From assembly GCA_018241265.1 (NCBI GenBank), contig JAFEEF010000067.1, positions 1 through 64,000 of the forward strand: 64,000 nt of DNA. The letters are read 5' to 3'. The position numbers and the translations under genes are program-made. Of this stretch, positions 1 through 9,268 are shown in pieces. The notes below the pieces were generated by a model. It saw nothing but the letters and a program-made list of their open reading frames with translations, was not told the origin of the DNA and ran no database searches. This DNA is from Pseudomonadota bacterium (GTDB lineage Bacteria > Pseudomonadota > Gammaproteobacteria > Burkholderiales > Burkholderiaceae_C). How positions within the stretch are numbered: the first letter of the stretch is position 1; each line of letters starts with the position of its first letter.

Positions 1-1
1 G

Positions 2-517
2 CTCGACGTCTGCCTGCACCACCACGAGCGGCCCGACGGCAAGGGCTATCCGCACGGCCTGTCGGGCGACGCGCTGACCCTGGCAGCGCGCATGGGCGCG
101 GTCTGCGACGTCTACGATGCGATCACCTCCAACCGTCCCTACAAGGCCGGCTGGGATCCGGCCGAGTCGGTCGCGCGCATGGCCGAATGGAGCAAGTCCG
201 GCCAGTTCGATCCGGCGATGCTCGCCGCCTTCGTGAAGAGCCTGGGCATCTACCCGACCGGCTCGCTGGTGCGCATGGAGTCGGGCCGGCTCGGCGTCGT
301 CGTCGAGCAGACCGAGGGCTCGCTGGTCAGGCCGAAAGTCAAGGTCTTCTTCTCCACCCGCTCGCAGATGCCGATACCCGTCGAGGTCGTCGACACCAGC
401 CTGCCGAACTGCAACGACCGCATCGTCGGCCGCGAATCGAACAGCCGGTGGAAGTTCACCCACCTCGATCAGCTCTGGACCGGGTTGGACGCATCCGACA
501 TGCCGACATGGACATAG
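2..517 (+). CDS. HD-GYP domain c-di-GMP phosphodiesterase, C-terminal part
   Basis: The gene enters from the left edge, so its start is missing. The visible 171 residues begin inside an HD-GYP domain: the metal-binding and GYP signature HHERPDGKGYP is followed by the family motif GAVCDVYDAITSNRPYK. HD-GYP proteins hydrolyse cyclic di-GMP in the cytoplasm. About 90 residues after the domain form a C-terminal tail of the kind common in Burkholderiales HD-GYP proteins. A GGDEF-EAL protein lies 1.8 kb downstream, so this end of the window handles c-di-GMP and chemotaxis signals. The HD residues themselves lie outside the window, so activity cannot be judged. Confidence 0.88.
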   Translation, partial: LDVCLHHHERPDGKGYPHGLSGDALTLAARMGAVCDVYDAITSNRPYKAGWDPAESVARMAEWSKSGQFDPAMLAAFVKSLGIYPTGSLVRMESGRLGVVVEQTEGSLVRPKVKVFFSTRSQMPIPVEVVDTSLPNCNDRIVGRESNSRWKFTHLDQLWTGLDASDMPTWT

Positions 518-798
518 TTTTGGTAGCGCGGCCGCTTCGCCCCGGGACAAGGGTCGTCGCCAAGATTTCCGATGCGCTTGCGCTAAATCAATGCGGGGCG
601 GCAACGATCTCAACTCGCACCGACGAGCGCCGAATGTATGTCGAGGCAAGAGCTCATCGCCGCCTTTGCTGTGTTGTCACTGTGGGACCTCACGATCAGG
701 TGATTGGCTTGATGGTCGAACGCCAGGCTTCCGACGTCATCGACGCCGGGCACCAAGGCCGCCTACACGCCTGACAACCTCACTTTGGAGAGATGAAG

Positions 799-2346
799 AT
801 GAGAGAGAACCTGCCTGTCAGCCAGCGCGAATTCGAACTGCGCGACGAAGCCACGCTGATGTCGACCACCGACCCGAGCAGCCATCTGCGCTACGCCAAC
901 GATGCGTTCGTGGAAGTCAGCGGCTTTACGCGAGAGGAACTGGCGGGCCAACCGCACAACATCGTGCGACACCCGGACATGCCGCGCGAGGCGTTCGAGG
1001 ACCTGTGGGCGACGTTGCGCCGCGGCGATCCCTGGTCGGCCCTCGTGAAGAACCGGCGCAAGAACGGCGACCACTACTGGGTGCGGGCCAACGTCATTCC
1101 GGTCGTCCGCGACGGCCAAACCGCCGGCTATCTGTCGGTGCGCACCAAACCGGGCCGTGACGAGGTGGCTCAGGCCGAGTCGCTCTACCGCGACATGCGC
1201 GAAGGCCGCGCCGGTCACGTCAAGTTGCAGGGCGGCGTCCTGCTGCGCAAGGGCTTGCTGGGCGCCATCAAGAACACGTTCAAACTCCGCTCGGTGCGTT
1301 GGCGCCTGCGCGTGGCCTCGGTACTGCCGGCTGCGCTGCTTCTCTCGGCGGCTGCGCAGGCCGGCGTTTCGGGCACCGCGCTGATCTCGTTCGCCGGGGT
1401 GGCGCTGACGTGCGCGGTGCTCGCCTCCTGGTGGCTGGAGGCGCAGATTGCCCGTCCTCTGGCGCAGTTGCGCCAACAGAGCCTGGACATAGCGACCGGC
1501 GCTCGCCGAGACACCTTGCTCAGCGACCGCCTGGACGACATCGGCATGACGTTCCGCACCGTCAATCAGATGGGCTTGATGTTCCGCTGGCTGGTGGATG
1601 ACATCAGCTCGCAGGTCGAAGGCCTGCAGAGCGCGATCAGCGAGATTGCGCAGGGCAACCATGACCTCAGCACCCGGACCGAACAGGCGGCAGCGAGCGT
1701 GCAGCAAACCGCGGCCTCCATGGACGAGGTCAGCGCCGGCGTGCGCACCAGCGTCGAGACCGCGCAAGAGGCCAACGTCCTGTCGGGCACCGCTCGTGAG
1801 GCGGCGGAGCGCGGCGGCAAGGCGATGTCCCAGGTCGTGCGCATGATGGACGAGATCGCCACCAGCTCGCGCCGGATTGCCGACATCATCGCCACCATCG
1901 ACGGCATCGCCTTCCAGACCAACATTCTCGCGCTGAACGCGGCGGTGGAAGCTGCCCGCGCCGGCGAACAGGGCCGCGGGTTCGCCGTCGTTGCCGGCGA
2001 GGTGCGCGCGCTGGCGCAGCGCTCGGCCGATGCCGCCAAGGAAATCCGCTCGCTGATCGGGGCGAGCGTGGAGAAGGTGACGACCGGCACGACGATGGTG
2101 GGCGACGCCGGGCAAACCATCGGAGAAATCGTCGACCAGGTGCGTCGCGTTTCTGCACTGATCTCCGAAATCAGTTCTGCTGCCGAAACGCAGCGCGACA
2201 GCATCGGACAGGTGGGACAGGCCGTGTCGCAGTTCGACGACGTGACGCAGCAGAACGCCGCCTTGGTGGAAGAGAGCGCGGCGGCCTCGTCGAGCGTGCA
2301 ACGCCAGGCCACTTTGTTGGCCGAAGCGGTGCGCGCCTTCCGCTGA
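799..2346 (+). CDS. Aer-like methyl-accepting chemotaxis protein with PAS domain
   Basis: A chemoreceptor of about 515 residues. Residues 15-115 form a PAS sensor domain of the Aer type ([15 protein letters not shown], then NIVRHPDMP). Two closely spaced membrane segments follow at about 172-215, then a HAMP-like linker. The C-terminal signalling domain contains the hairpin-tip sequence [19 protein letters not shown]. Aer proteins sense redox or oxygen through PAS-bound FAD and signal through CheA/CheW. An ATG at 793 is possible, but GGAG at 787-790 is spaced correctly for the ATG at 799, which gives the usual Aer start [14 protein letters not shown]15-AACGATCT sequence at 584-610 is a weak sigma-28 promoter candidate. 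Confidence 0.9.
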   Translation: MRENLPVSQREFELRDEATLMSTTDPSSHLRYANDAFVEVSGFTREELAGQPHNIVRHPDMPREAFEDLWATLRRGDPWSALVKNRRKNGDHYWVRANVIPVVRDGQTAGYLSVRTKPGRDEVAQAESLYRDMREGRAGHVKLQGGVLLRKGLLGAIKNTFKLRSVRWRLRVASVLPAALLLSAAAQAGVSGTALISFAGVALTCAVLASWWLEAQIARPLAQLRQQSLDIATGARRDTLLSDRLDDIGMTFRTVNQMGLMFRWLVDDISSQVEGLQSAISEIAQGNHDLSTRTEQAAASVQQTAASMDEVSAGVRTSVETAQEANVLSGTAREAAERGGKAMSQVVRMMDEIATSSRRIADIIATIDGIAFQTNILALNAAVEAARAGEQGRGFAVVAGEVRALAQRSADAAKEIRSLIGASVEKVTTGTTMVGDAGQTIGEIVDQVRRVSALISEISSAAETQRDSIGQVGQAVSQFDDVTQQNAALVEESAAASSSVQRQATLLAEAVRAFR

Positions 2347-2359
2347 TGGGCCGCTAGTA

Positions 2360-4789
2360 GTGCCGCGTCGTCACTACCGTACGTCGACGCCGAGCCCGGG
2401 CTCCATCCTCGCGAAGGCGCGCCCGCAGGCCGTCCTTGCACCCGGTTGGATGGCCTGGTTCGGCCGGATGCGGCCCTACGCGCCCAACAACCCCAGCGCG
2501 CCGTCCTTCCGCGCCCGCCAGTTGCAGGCGCTGCTGCGCCTGACGCCGCTGGCCATGGGCGTGAATGTCAGCAACGCGGTCGCCGTCTGCGCGATCACCT
2601 GGGCCCAGGTCTCGCATGCGCTGATGCTTGCCTGGGCGTCGGCCATCACGACGCTCGCCGTACTGGGGTGGCGAGGCTGGCAGCGAGGCCGTACCAGGGT
2701 TCGCACCACCGCTTCCGTCCGCGCCCTGCACCATGCCGTCGGACAGGCGGCTGTGCTGGCCGCCCTGTGGGCATTGCTGCCCCTGTGCATCTTCGCGGGC
2801 CTGGACGCCGGCGCGAAGTTCTTCGTAGGCATGGTCGTCACCGGCATGATCTGCGCCGGTGGCTTTGCCTTGAGCACGGTGCCGGCGGCCGCCACCGCGT
2901 GGGTGGCCGTGCTGGGAACGGGCAGTGCGCTGGCGCTTTGGCGATCCAACCTGAACGTGGCCGGCGGCGCGGCCGTGTTGCTGAGCTTTTACTGCCTCAT
3001 CGTGGTGTTCTGCGCCTGGTCCTGGTCGCGCAGCTTCGGGGCGCGTCTGGTGGCCGAGTCGCGCGCCGACCATCAGAGCGAAGTCATCGGTCTGCTCCTG
3101 CGTGATTTCGAGGATCACGCGAGCGACCTGCTGTGGGAAATCGACGCACGGGGTCGCTTCCGCCACGTCTCTCAACGCTTGGCCAGCGCGTTCGGCATGC
3201 CTGCCGAATCGCTCCTTCGGCTGCGCGCCACGCGCCTGCTGCAGCGCGCCGTTCCCGCAGACCCGGACGCCGACTCGCGCTGGCGCGTGTTGCTGCAGCA
3301 TCTGGCCCGCGGCAGCCCGTTTCGGGAGCAGGTCGTCGCGATCGCCGGCACGGATGGACCCGGCTGGTGGGCACTGAGCGCGCGACCGCTCCTCGACGAC
3401 GAGGGGCGCGCTGACGGCTGGCGCGGCGTGGCGTCGAATGTGACCGACCGCCATCTGGCGCATCGTCGGCTGACCTGGCTTGCCCACAACGATGCCCTCA
3501 CAGGCCTTGTCAACCGGACTCAGTTTCGGGAACTGCTGCATGCGCTGCTCGCTGGCACGCCGGCACCGCCTCTGGCGGTGCTGTCGATCGATCTCGACGA
3601 CTTCAAGCTGGTCAACGACGGTCATGGCCATGCCGCCGGCGACGAACTGCTTCGCGTCGTGGGCGAACGGCTGTTGTCCGTCGCCAGGCGCAGCGATACC
3701 GTCGCGCGCTTGGGCGGCGATGAATTCGCGATGCTCGTGCGCGGCGTCAGCACGTCGGCCGATCTGACCATGCTGCTCGGTCGCGTGCGCGATGCCCTCG
3801 GTGCCCCGGTCGACGTGCGCGGCCGCGTGGCGACCCCGCGTGCCAGCATCGGCGTCGCATTCTCGCCGGCGAACGGTACCGACGTGGACACGTTGATGAA
3901 CCATGCCGACATCGCGCTCTACGCTGCCAAGACCTCGGGCGGAAACCGCTGGCGCTTCTTCGAGCACGCGATGGCCGACGCCGGACGTCGCCGCAACGCG
4001 ATCGCCGAGGCATTGCGCCACGCGGTCGAGCGAGGCGAGTTCAGCCTGGCCTTCCAGCCGCAGGTGAGCAGCGGCGACGGCCGCGTCTGCGGGTTCGAAG
4101 CGCTGTTGCGATGGCGTCATGCCGAACACGGCGAGGTCTCGCCGGCGGAGTTCGTGCCCATCGCCGAAGGAGCCGGCCTGATGCCGGAGATCGGCGCGTG
4201 GGTGCTGAACGAAGCTTGCCGCGAGGCGGCGCGATGGCCGGCCGGCGTGCGCGTGTCGGTCAACGTCTCGGCCACTCAGCTCGGCGGCAAACTCAGCTTC
4301 GTCGAGCGGGTCGAGTTCGCGGCACGAGGGCTGGATCCCGACATGGTGGAACTCGAGATCACTGAATCGGCGCTGGTGGACGACATCGAGGGCGCCGTGG
4401 CAACGCTGAGCGCACTGCGGGCCAGGGGCTTCCGGATCGCCCTCGACGACTTCGGCACGGGCTACTCGGCGCTCGGCTACCTGCGGCGCTTTCCTTTCGA
4501 CACGCTCAAGATCGACCGCAGCTTCGTACGTGAGATGGCGAGCGATGACGAGTCACGCGGCATCGTCGAGACGATACTGGCGATGTCGCGAGTCCTCGGC
4601 ATGACCGCCGTTGCCGAGGGCGTGGAGCTGCCGTCTGAAGTCAAGATGCTGCAAGCGTTGGGCTGCGCGACGCTCCAAGGTTTCCTCATCGCCCGTCCAT
4701 TGCCCGCCGCCGAAGTTGGCGCGTTTCTGACCAATTGGCAAGGCAATCAGCGTGCAGTCTCGAGCTTTCCGGCGCTCGAATCCGTCTGA
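2360..4789 (+). CDS. Membrane-anchored PAS-GGDEF-EAL protein
   Basis: An 809-residue cyclic di-GMP enzyme. The first 220 or so residues hold several hydrophobic segments forming a membrane sensor. A PAS-like region at about 240-360 follows. The GGDEF domain (about 375-530) has an intact RLGGDEF active site with an RRSD inhibitory site five residues upstream. The EAL domain (about 550-800) keeps FEALLRW, NVSATQLG, ELEITESAL, DDFGTGYSAL, KIDRSFV and AEGVE. Both activities therefore look possible: making c-di-GMP from GTP and breaking it down. The longest reading uses a GTG start 13 bp after the chemoreceptor stop; an ATG at 2450 is an alternative. A palindrome followed by T residues ends the transcript. 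Confidence 0.9.
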   Translation: MPRRHYRTSTPSPGSILAKARPQAVLAPGWMAWFGRMRPYAPNNPSAPSFRARQLQALLRLTPLAMGVNVSNAVAVCAITWAQVSHALMLAWASAITTLAVLGWRGWQRGRTRVRTTASVRALHHAVGQAAVLAALWALLPLCIFAGLDAGAKFFVGMVVTGMICAGGFALSTVPAAATAWVAVLGTGSALALWRSNLNVAGGAAVLLSFYCLIVVFCAWSWSRSFGARLVAESRADHQSEVIGLLLRDFEDHASDLLWEIDARGRFRHVSQRLASAFGMPAESLLRLRATRLLQRAVPADPDADSRWRVLLQHLARGSPFREQVVAIAGTDGPGWWALSARPLLDDEGRADGWRGVASNVTDRHLAHRRLTWLAHNDALTGLVNRTQFRELLHALLAGTPAPPLAVLSIDLDDFKLVNDGHGHAAGDELLRVVGERLLSVARRSDTVARLGGDEFAMLVRGVSTSADLTMLLGRVRDALGAPVDVRGRVATPRASIGVAFSPANGTDVDTLMNHADIALYAAKTSGGNRWRFFEHAMADAGRRRNAIAEALRHAVERGEFSLAFQPQVSSGDGRVCGFEALLRWRHAEHGEVSPAEFVPIAEGAGLMPEIGAWVLNEACREAARWPAGVRVSVNVSATQLGGKLSFVERVEFAARGLDPDMVELEITESALVDDIEGAVATLSALRARGFRIALDDFGTGYSALGYLRRFPFDTLKIDRSFVREMASDDESRGIVETILAMSRVLGMTAVAEGVELPSEVKMLQALGCATLQGFLIARPLPAAEVGAFLTNWQGNQRAVSSFPALESV

Positions 4790-4841
4790 TGTGAAGCCTC
4801 GCAGAGCCCGTTCGGGCCGAGCTGTATTTCCGATCGCCTGA

Positions 4842-4878
4842 GCCCTTCGACAGGCCTGTGCTGAGCGTGTCGAAGGGC
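4842..4878. repeat. REP-like dispersed palindrome
   Basis: Perfect 11-bp arms GCCCTTCGACA and TGTCGAAGGGC are separated by 15 nt (ggcctgtgctgagcg). This sequence type (CCCTTCGACAGGC...) is a familiar intergenic repeat in many proteobacterial genomes. It lies between the GGDEF-EAL gene and the convergent CZB gene. Confidence 0.7.
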
Positions 4879-4884
4879 CCGGGG

Positions 4885-4912
4885 CGAGCGGTTCCGGAAC
4901 CGCTCGTTTCTT
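4885..4912 (+). terminator. Probable rho-independent terminator after the GGDEF-EAL gene
   Basis: A perfect 22-bp palindrome, CGAGCGGTTCC followed by GGAACCGCTCG, is followed by TTTCTT. The stem would fold with a small loop at its centre. It lies about 95 bp after the stop of the GGDEF-EAL gene and can also insulate the convergent CZB gene. Confidence 0.6.
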
Positions 4913-4953
4913 CGCGAACGCCGGGTGGCACCTTGCGACAGTTCGGCGGTCCC

Positions 4954-5307
4954 CTACAAGGCCACTGCCTTCTTGAGCGCGATCAATGCGACGCCCACGG
5001 CGCCCGACGCGCTGGCGTACGAGGTGCCGCTACCAAGTGCGGCTTCGGCGACGGCATACTTGCCCGCGTTGATCAGCGAGGCTACTTTCCCCGCCTCGGA
5101 GTGAAACGCCGTGTGCTTGTCCATGGCACGCTGGAATTCCGGCCGGCTTCCCCAGCGGGCCTTTCCGTCGCCGTAGAGCCACACGCCCACCACACAGCAG
5201 TTGTCCTTGCCGATCGTGGCCGCGTCCATTTGCTCCTTCTTCGCAATCGCGGCGCGGAACTTCAGCTTCCATTCGGCGTGCCTCTGCACGGCTTCTTCGA
5301 GATTCAT
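4954..5307 (-). CDS. Stand-alone CZB (chemoreceptor zinc-binding) protein
   Basis: A 117-residue cytoplasmic protein consisting of little more than one CZB domain. The zinc-ligand pattern is visible: His10 in an RHAEWKLKFR context, Cys38 three residues before GVWL, and His65/His69 in HTAFH. CZB domains are usually attached to chemoreceptors or diguanylate cyclases and respond to zinc or oxidants. Here the domain is encoded separately, 164 bp downstream of the Tar-like chemoreceptor on the same strand, so co-transcription and a shared signalling role are plausible. The C-terminal 35 residues (small residues, then a short helix) are not part of the core motif. Ligand binding is inferred from the motif only. 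Confidence 0.82.
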   Translation of the reverse strand: MNLEEAVQRHAEWKLKFRAAIAKKEQMDAATIGKDNCCVVGVWLYGDGKARWGSRPEFQRAMDKHTAFHSEAGKVASLINAGKYAVAEAALGSGTSYASASGAVGVALIALKKAVAL

Positions 5308-5471
5308 GTAAGGTCTCCATACGATGGTCGAGGAACTGGACAGTCCAGGCCTCGGGAACGTCGGCCGTTGGCCGACATCTCGGTTGGCACTCGAATACGC
5401 CCGACGGTTCAGCCGACGATCGTGGCGCGATCGTTCGGCCTGACCACCGGGCGCCTACATCGCGGCATCCG

Positions 5472-7241
5472 TCAGAAGGTTTCCCAGTCGGAGGTCCCGT
5501 TGGCCGCCACGCGCGGCGCCTCGGGCTCGACCTTCGCCTGCGGCGCAGCCACTTCGGGTGCAACCGCTGCGGCCTTCAGCCGTGTCACGTTGGTTGCCCG
5601 ATTCGGCCCGCGCCGATCAGCACCGGCCCCGGCCTTGGGCTGCACCGGTGCGGCGGCTGCGACCTGCTGCTGTCCTGCCGCGAGCTTGAACACGGCCACC
5701 GCCTGCACGAGTTGCTGCGCCTGCTGCTTGAGGCTCTCCGCGGCTGCCGCGCTTTCCTCGACGAGAGCGGCGTTCTGCTGGGTCACCTGGTCCATCTGCG
5801 TGATGGCCTGGCCGACCTGCGAGATCCCCGCGCTCTGCTCGGAGCTTGCGGCGCTGATCTCGGCAACGATATCGGTCACGCGGCCGATCGCTCCGACGAT
5901 CTCCTCCATCGTCCGGCCCGCCTCGTCCACCAGGGTCGAACCCTGTTCGACCTGCTCGACGCTGCTCGTGATCAGACCCTTGATCTCCTTGGCTGCCTCG
6001 GCGCTGCGCTGCGCCAGCGCACGTACCTCGCCTGCGACCACCGCGAAGCCGCGCCCTTGTTCGCCGGCGCGTGCCGCCTCGACCGCGGCGTTGAGCGCCA
6101 GGATGTTGGTCTGGAAGGCGATGCCGTCGATCACGCCGATGATGTCGGCGATGCGCTTGCTGCTGTCGTTGATCGCCTTCATCGTATCGACGACCTGCGA
6201 CACCACCTCGCCGCCCTTGGCGGCCACGCCGCTGGCGCCGGCAGCCAGCTGGTTCGCCTGCTTGGCGTTGTCGGCGTTGTTGCGCACCGTCGAGGTCAGC
6301 TCGTCCATCGTCGCGGCGGTCTGCTGCAGCGCACTGGCCTGCTCCTCGGTGCGCTGGCTCAGGTCGACGTTGCCCGAGGCGATCTGCTCGGAGCCGGTGG
6401 CGATCGAGTCCGACGAGCCGCGCACTTGGGCGACGATGCCCGCGAGGCTGTGCTGCATGGCGCCCAGCGAGGCGAGCACGCTTCCTGCCGGCGCACGCTC
6501 CGCACCCGCTACCGGGCCGAGATGGCCCTCGGCGACGCGCTGGGCGGCCGCGCCCAGGTCAGCGGGCTCGGCACCCAACGCCCGCAGCAGGCTGCGCGTG
6601 ATCAGGACGCCGGCGACGATCGAGGCCACGACCGACAGCAGGCAGACGCCGATCAGCAGGTTGCGCTGGGAAGCGTAGCTGGCGGCCGACTCGTCGACCA
6701 GGCCGGCGGCATGTTCCTGGGCGTATTGGAGGTAGTCATCCGACGCCTTCATCAGTGCGGCCAGCAGTGGGCGACACTCGGCGTTGATCTTTGCGATGGC
6801 CTCGTCGTGCTTGCCGTCGAGCGCCAGCTTGACGATCGCGGTGGCGACCGGGCCGTAGGACTGCTCGACCCGATCGATCTCGGCGACGTGCGCACGGGCG
6901 GCTTCGCTGATGCCCGGCGCCTTGGCCATCTCGTTCAGGCGCGCGAGGCGCTCCTTCACGTCCTGGTCTGCCTTGAGCGCCTCCCTACCGGCGGCATCCC
7001 GGTCTTCGGTCTTCGCAGAGACAACGATGTCGCGTGCGGCGATCGCCCGTCGGTCCACAGCGGTGCGAACTTGGTTGGCCAGCAGCAGGCGTGCGTTGAT
7101 CCCGTGGACGAAGCTGCCGAAACGCTCGTCGGCCTGGCCCAGCGAACGCAGCGCCAGCGTCGCGACGCAGACGACGAACAAGACGAGAAGGAAGAAGGTG
7201 CCGCCGAGCTTGGCGCGCAAGGATACGTTCTTGAAATGCAT
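5472..7241 (-). CDS. Tar-like methyl-accepting chemotaxis protein with CheR-docking tail
   Basis: A 589-residue transmembrane chemoreceptor. There is a membrane segment at about 13-33, a periplasmic four-helix-type sensor to about residue 185, a second membrane segment ([20 protein letters not shown]), HAMP, and the conserved signalling tip [19 protein letters not shown]. The protein ends in a flexible Ala/Pro-rich tail finishing in SDWETF, the type of C-terminal pentapeptide that docks CheR/CheB in enterobacterial receptors. I chose the ATG at 7241 over 7274 because the protein then begins directly before the first membrane segment and a GGGG sequence lies about 9 nt upstream. A sigma-28 promoter lies 120 bp upstream, and a CZB gene lies downstream. 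Confidence 0.92.
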   Translation of the reverse strand: MHFKNVSLRAKLGGTFFLLVLFVVCVATLALRSLGQADERFGSFVHGINARLLLANQVRTAVDRRAIAARDIVVSAKTEDRDAAGREALKADQDVKERLARLNEMAKAPGISEAARAHVAEIDRVEQSYGPVATAIVKLALDGKHDEAIAKINAECRPLLAALMKASDDYLQYAQEHAAGLVDESAASYASQRNLLIGVCLLSVVASIVAGVLITRSLLRALGAEPADLGAAAQRVAEGHLGPVAGAERAPAGSVLASLGAMQHSLAGIVAQVRGSSDSIATGSEQIASGNVDLSQRTEEQASALQQTAATMDELTSTVRNNADNAKQANQLAAGASGVAAKGGEVVSQVVDTMKAINDSSKRIADIIGVIDGIAFQTNILALNAAVEAARAGEQGRGFAVVAGEVRALAQRSAEAAKEIKGLITSSVEQVEQGSTLVDEAGRTMEEIVGAIGRVTDIVAEISAASSEQSAGISQVGQAITQMDQVTQQNAALVEESAAAAESLKQQAQQLVQAVAVFKLAAGQQQVAAAAPVQPKAGAGADRRGPNRATNVTRLKAAAVAPEVAAPQAKVEPEAPRVAANGTSDWETF

Positions 7242-7599
7242 ATGGATGCCCCGTTGCGATTTGGAGTTTGTCAAAGGATTGATTTATCCGCTTCGAAGGA
7301 GCACCACGGCAACCGCCTGAGCTGCACCGCTTACACATGTAACGCTCCTCCCGAGCCGCGTATCGACAGGGACTGAGGGCGCTTTAGGAGCCTGCTCTCT
7401 AACTTGAGCTAGTAGAAACCCCGGATTTCTGTTCGAGTGATGAAAACGGCCCGTGAATTGGCAAAAGCCGAATTCCGCAAAATCCAATGCCAGGATTACT
7501 GCGATATCGGGGCTCCCTGACAGGCCTCGTCAAGGATCCCCCACAGGGCAGCCCGGGGCGGAGCGCTACGCGGTCCGCAGCTGCGTACTCGCGCTTCTC
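7242..7599. other. Intergenic stretch upstream of the chemoreceptor
   Basis: These 358 bp hold the leader and sigma-28 promoter of the Tar-like receptor gene. The remainder, beyond about 7390, runs to the 3' end of the epimerase gene. I see no convincing gene or RNA in it. Confidence 0.6.
7360..7386 (-). promoter_or_regulatory. Sigma-28 (FliA) promoter of the Tar-like receptor
   Basis: Read on the minus strand: TAAA, exactly 15 nt, then GTCGATAC. The flagellar/chemotaxis sigma-28 consensus is TAAA-N15-GCCGATAA, so the -35 is perfect and the -10 matches at 6 of 8 positions. It lies about 120 bp upstream of the chosen start codon. Confidence 0.65.
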
Positions 7600-8535
7600 T
7601 CAGCCAACGACCGCGGACTCGCGGCGAATCCGTTCCAACCCCTGCCGGTAGGTCGTCACGTTGAACCCCGGGAACTTGCGCTTGAACTTCGAGGAGTCGA
7701 ACAGGTTGTCGTGCTCATATCTCGGCAGCAGTTCGCCGAGTTCGCGCACCTGCCTGGAAACGATGCCGGCGGCCGTGAGGGTCCATTTGCCGAGCACCTT
7801 GTACGTGCCCGGTGCTCCGAAGACCTCGGCAGCCAGCGCCACGAACTGTCGATAGGTCAACCGGTCGTCGTCGCACGGCAAATGCCAGGTCTGGCCGTAC
7901 GCGTCGGGCGAGTTGCCCAGTGCCGCGAGCGCTCGGCTGGCGTCGGGCGTCCAGACGAGCGTGCGGCGCGTGTCGTCGCGCACAGGCACCCGAGGCCTCT
8001 TGCCGTTTCGGATGTTGTCGATGACCAGGGTGTTCGTGATGCTCTGCGTCTTGCCCGGACCGTAGAACTCGGGTGCTCGGCCGATGAGGACGGGGATGTC
8101 GCCGCGGGCCATCTCCTGCAACACCATCGACGCCATGGCGGCGCGTACCCGGCCCTTGCGCCCGACCGGTTCGAAGGGTGCGTCCTCGGTCAGCACGCGA
8201 TCGTCCTGCGGGTACATGTAGGTGTTGTCGAAGTAGACGAACTTCGCGCGAGCGGCACGGCTCGCGGCGATGGCATTCGTCAGCATCACCGGAAACTGCG
8301 TCTCCCAGAGTGCCGTGTCCGGCGGCAAGCCGGCCGTGAAGTAGACGATGCTGCTGCCCTTCACCGCATCCGCCGCCTGCCGGGCGTCGAGCAGGTCCGC
8401 GGGGACGAGCACGTCCGTGTCGTTGACCTTGCGCGGGCTGCGACTCACGAGCCGAAGATCGCCGGCGTGCGAGCGGTGCAATTCGCGCGCCAGCTCCACG
8501 GCAATCTGGCCCGTGGCACCCAGGATGGTTTGCAT
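7600..8535 (-). CDS. NAD-dependent epimerase/dehydratase family protein
   Basis: A 311-residue short-chain dehydrogenase/reductase of the extended, epimerase-like type. The N-terminus MQTILGATGQIAVELAREL is the Rossmann glycine motif for NAD(P). It is followed by an Asp-containing segment (VPADLLD) and an active-site-like region around YFDNTYMYPQ. The substrate cannot be read from the sequence. The start at 8535 is set by a GAGGAA ribosome-binding site a few bases upstream. A 139-residue gene of unknown function lies 44 bp upstream on the same strand, so the two may be co-transcribed. The catalytic YxxxK is not in its classical form, which leaves reductase rather than epimerase activity open. 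Confidence 0.82.
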   Translation of the reverse strand: MQTILGATGQIAVELARELHRSHAGDLRLVSRSPRKVNDTDVLVPADLLDARQAADAVKGSSIVYFTAGLPPDTALWETQFPVMLTNAIAASRAARAKFVYFDNTYMYPQDDRVLTEDAPFEPVGRKGRVRAAMASMVLQEMARGDIPVLIGRAPEFYGPGKTQSITNTLVIDNIRNGKRPRVPVRDDTRRTLVWTPDASRALAALGNSPDAYGQTWHLPCDDDRLTYRQFVALAAEVFGAPGTYKVLGKWTLTAAGIVSRQVRELGELLPRYEHDNLFDSSKFKRKFPGFNVTTYRQGLERIRRESAVVG

Positions 8536-8579
8536 GCCGGTTCCTCGAGTCTCTCGATTGAAGGGAAGGGGGATGCGCT

Positions 8580-8999
8580 TCACAACGGCTCGGGCGCATA
8601 CAGAGCGCCTTGGAATTCGGGCACGTACTCGTACTTCATCAATCTGCCGAGCTTCAGCGCCTTGATGATGGCCGACAGACTTCCGTCGGTCGGGGCGAGC
8701 CTCACCGAATCCGCACTGGAACTGCTGGCGTGGGCCAGCTGGCGTGACACCGCGCAGCCCGTCGTCAGGCGGCCCGTGCGGTCGATGTTGGTGAAGCTGT
8801 TTTTGACCAGGGACTCTTTGCTGGACAAGTTGTCGAGCTTGCGGGTCTGCAGAGTGACGTCGAGCTGCGTCACGACCGAGCAGAAGCGGCGCATGAAGGC
8901 CGTCGGAAAGTTCTGGAACGCCGGCGCGCGCAGGGGGCTTGGCACGGGCAGAGCGCGGAAAGGAGAGTAGGAGCGATGTGGGTCGACGAGCCTGGTCAT
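8580..8999 (-). CDS. Hypothetical protein, 139 aa
   Basis: I do not recognise the family. The protein lacks an obvious signal peptide or membrane span. Its C-terminal two thirds (LDNLSSKESLVKNSF, then GSLSAIIKALKLGRLMKYE) have a normal globular composition with many Lys, Asn and Ser residues, which argues for real coding in such GC-rich DNA. It lies upstream of the epimerase gene on the same strand and diverges from the small gene at 9035, leaving 35 bp between them. The N-terminal 30 residues are Pro/Arg-rich and may be untranslated if an internal Met (position 36) is the true start. Confidence 0.5.
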   Translation of the reverse strand: MTRLVDPHRSYSPFRALPVPSPLRAPAFQNFPTAFMRRFCSVVTQLDVTLQTRKLDNLSSKESLVKNSFTNIDRTGRLTTGCAVSRQLAHASSSSADSVRLAPTDGSLSAIIKALKLGRLMKYEYVPEFQGALYAPEPL

Positions 9000-9034
9000 G
9001 ATGCTGCCTGGACGATCCGTATAGACTGACGACC

Positions 9035-9268
9035 ATGGTCAAGAAGGCATCCGTCACCGGCAAATCCGCCCCCAAAGCCGCGGGCAGGGCGGCGGCCAAG
9101 GGAACGGCTGCCAAGCGGGCCGTGGTGCCCACCAACAAGCCGTCGACTTCGAGCGGCGTGCTGGTGAAGGTGGCCAATGTCGGCGGCTACCGCGTCTTCG
9201 GATCGGACGTGCGTCCCAAGCACGTTACCGAAGAGCAGATCGCCGAAGCCCTGGCCTCGCTCAAGTGA
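9035..9268 (+). CDS. Small basic protein, first gene of a coupled pair
   Basis: A 77-residue protein. The first 45 residues are Lys/Ala-rich and low complexity (KAAGRAAAKGTAAKRA), like a histone-like or flexible basic tail. The C-terminal 32 residues (VGGYRVFGSDVRPKHVTEEQIAEALASLK) look like a small folded unit. Its stop overlaps the GTG start of the next gene (GTGA), so the two are translationally coupled. The function is unknown. The pairing with a predicted nucleotide-binding-type protein suggests an accessory or defence-type module, but that is inference. Confidence 0.6.
   Translation: MVKKASVTGKSAPKAAGRAAAKGTAAKRAVVPTNKPSTSSGVLVKVANVGGYRVFGSDVRPKHVTEEQIAEALASLK

Noticed and set aside
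584-610. A sigma-28 promoter for the Aer-like receptor
   Set aside because: The TAAA and 15-bp spacing fit, but the -10 part matches at only 4 of 8 positions and it lies about 190 bp from the gene; noted in the gene entry only.
7453-8970. A 505-codon plus-strand frame opposite the epimerase gene
   Set aside because: The minus strand has the Rossmann motif and a GAGGAA ribosome-binding site; the plus frame is a shadow.
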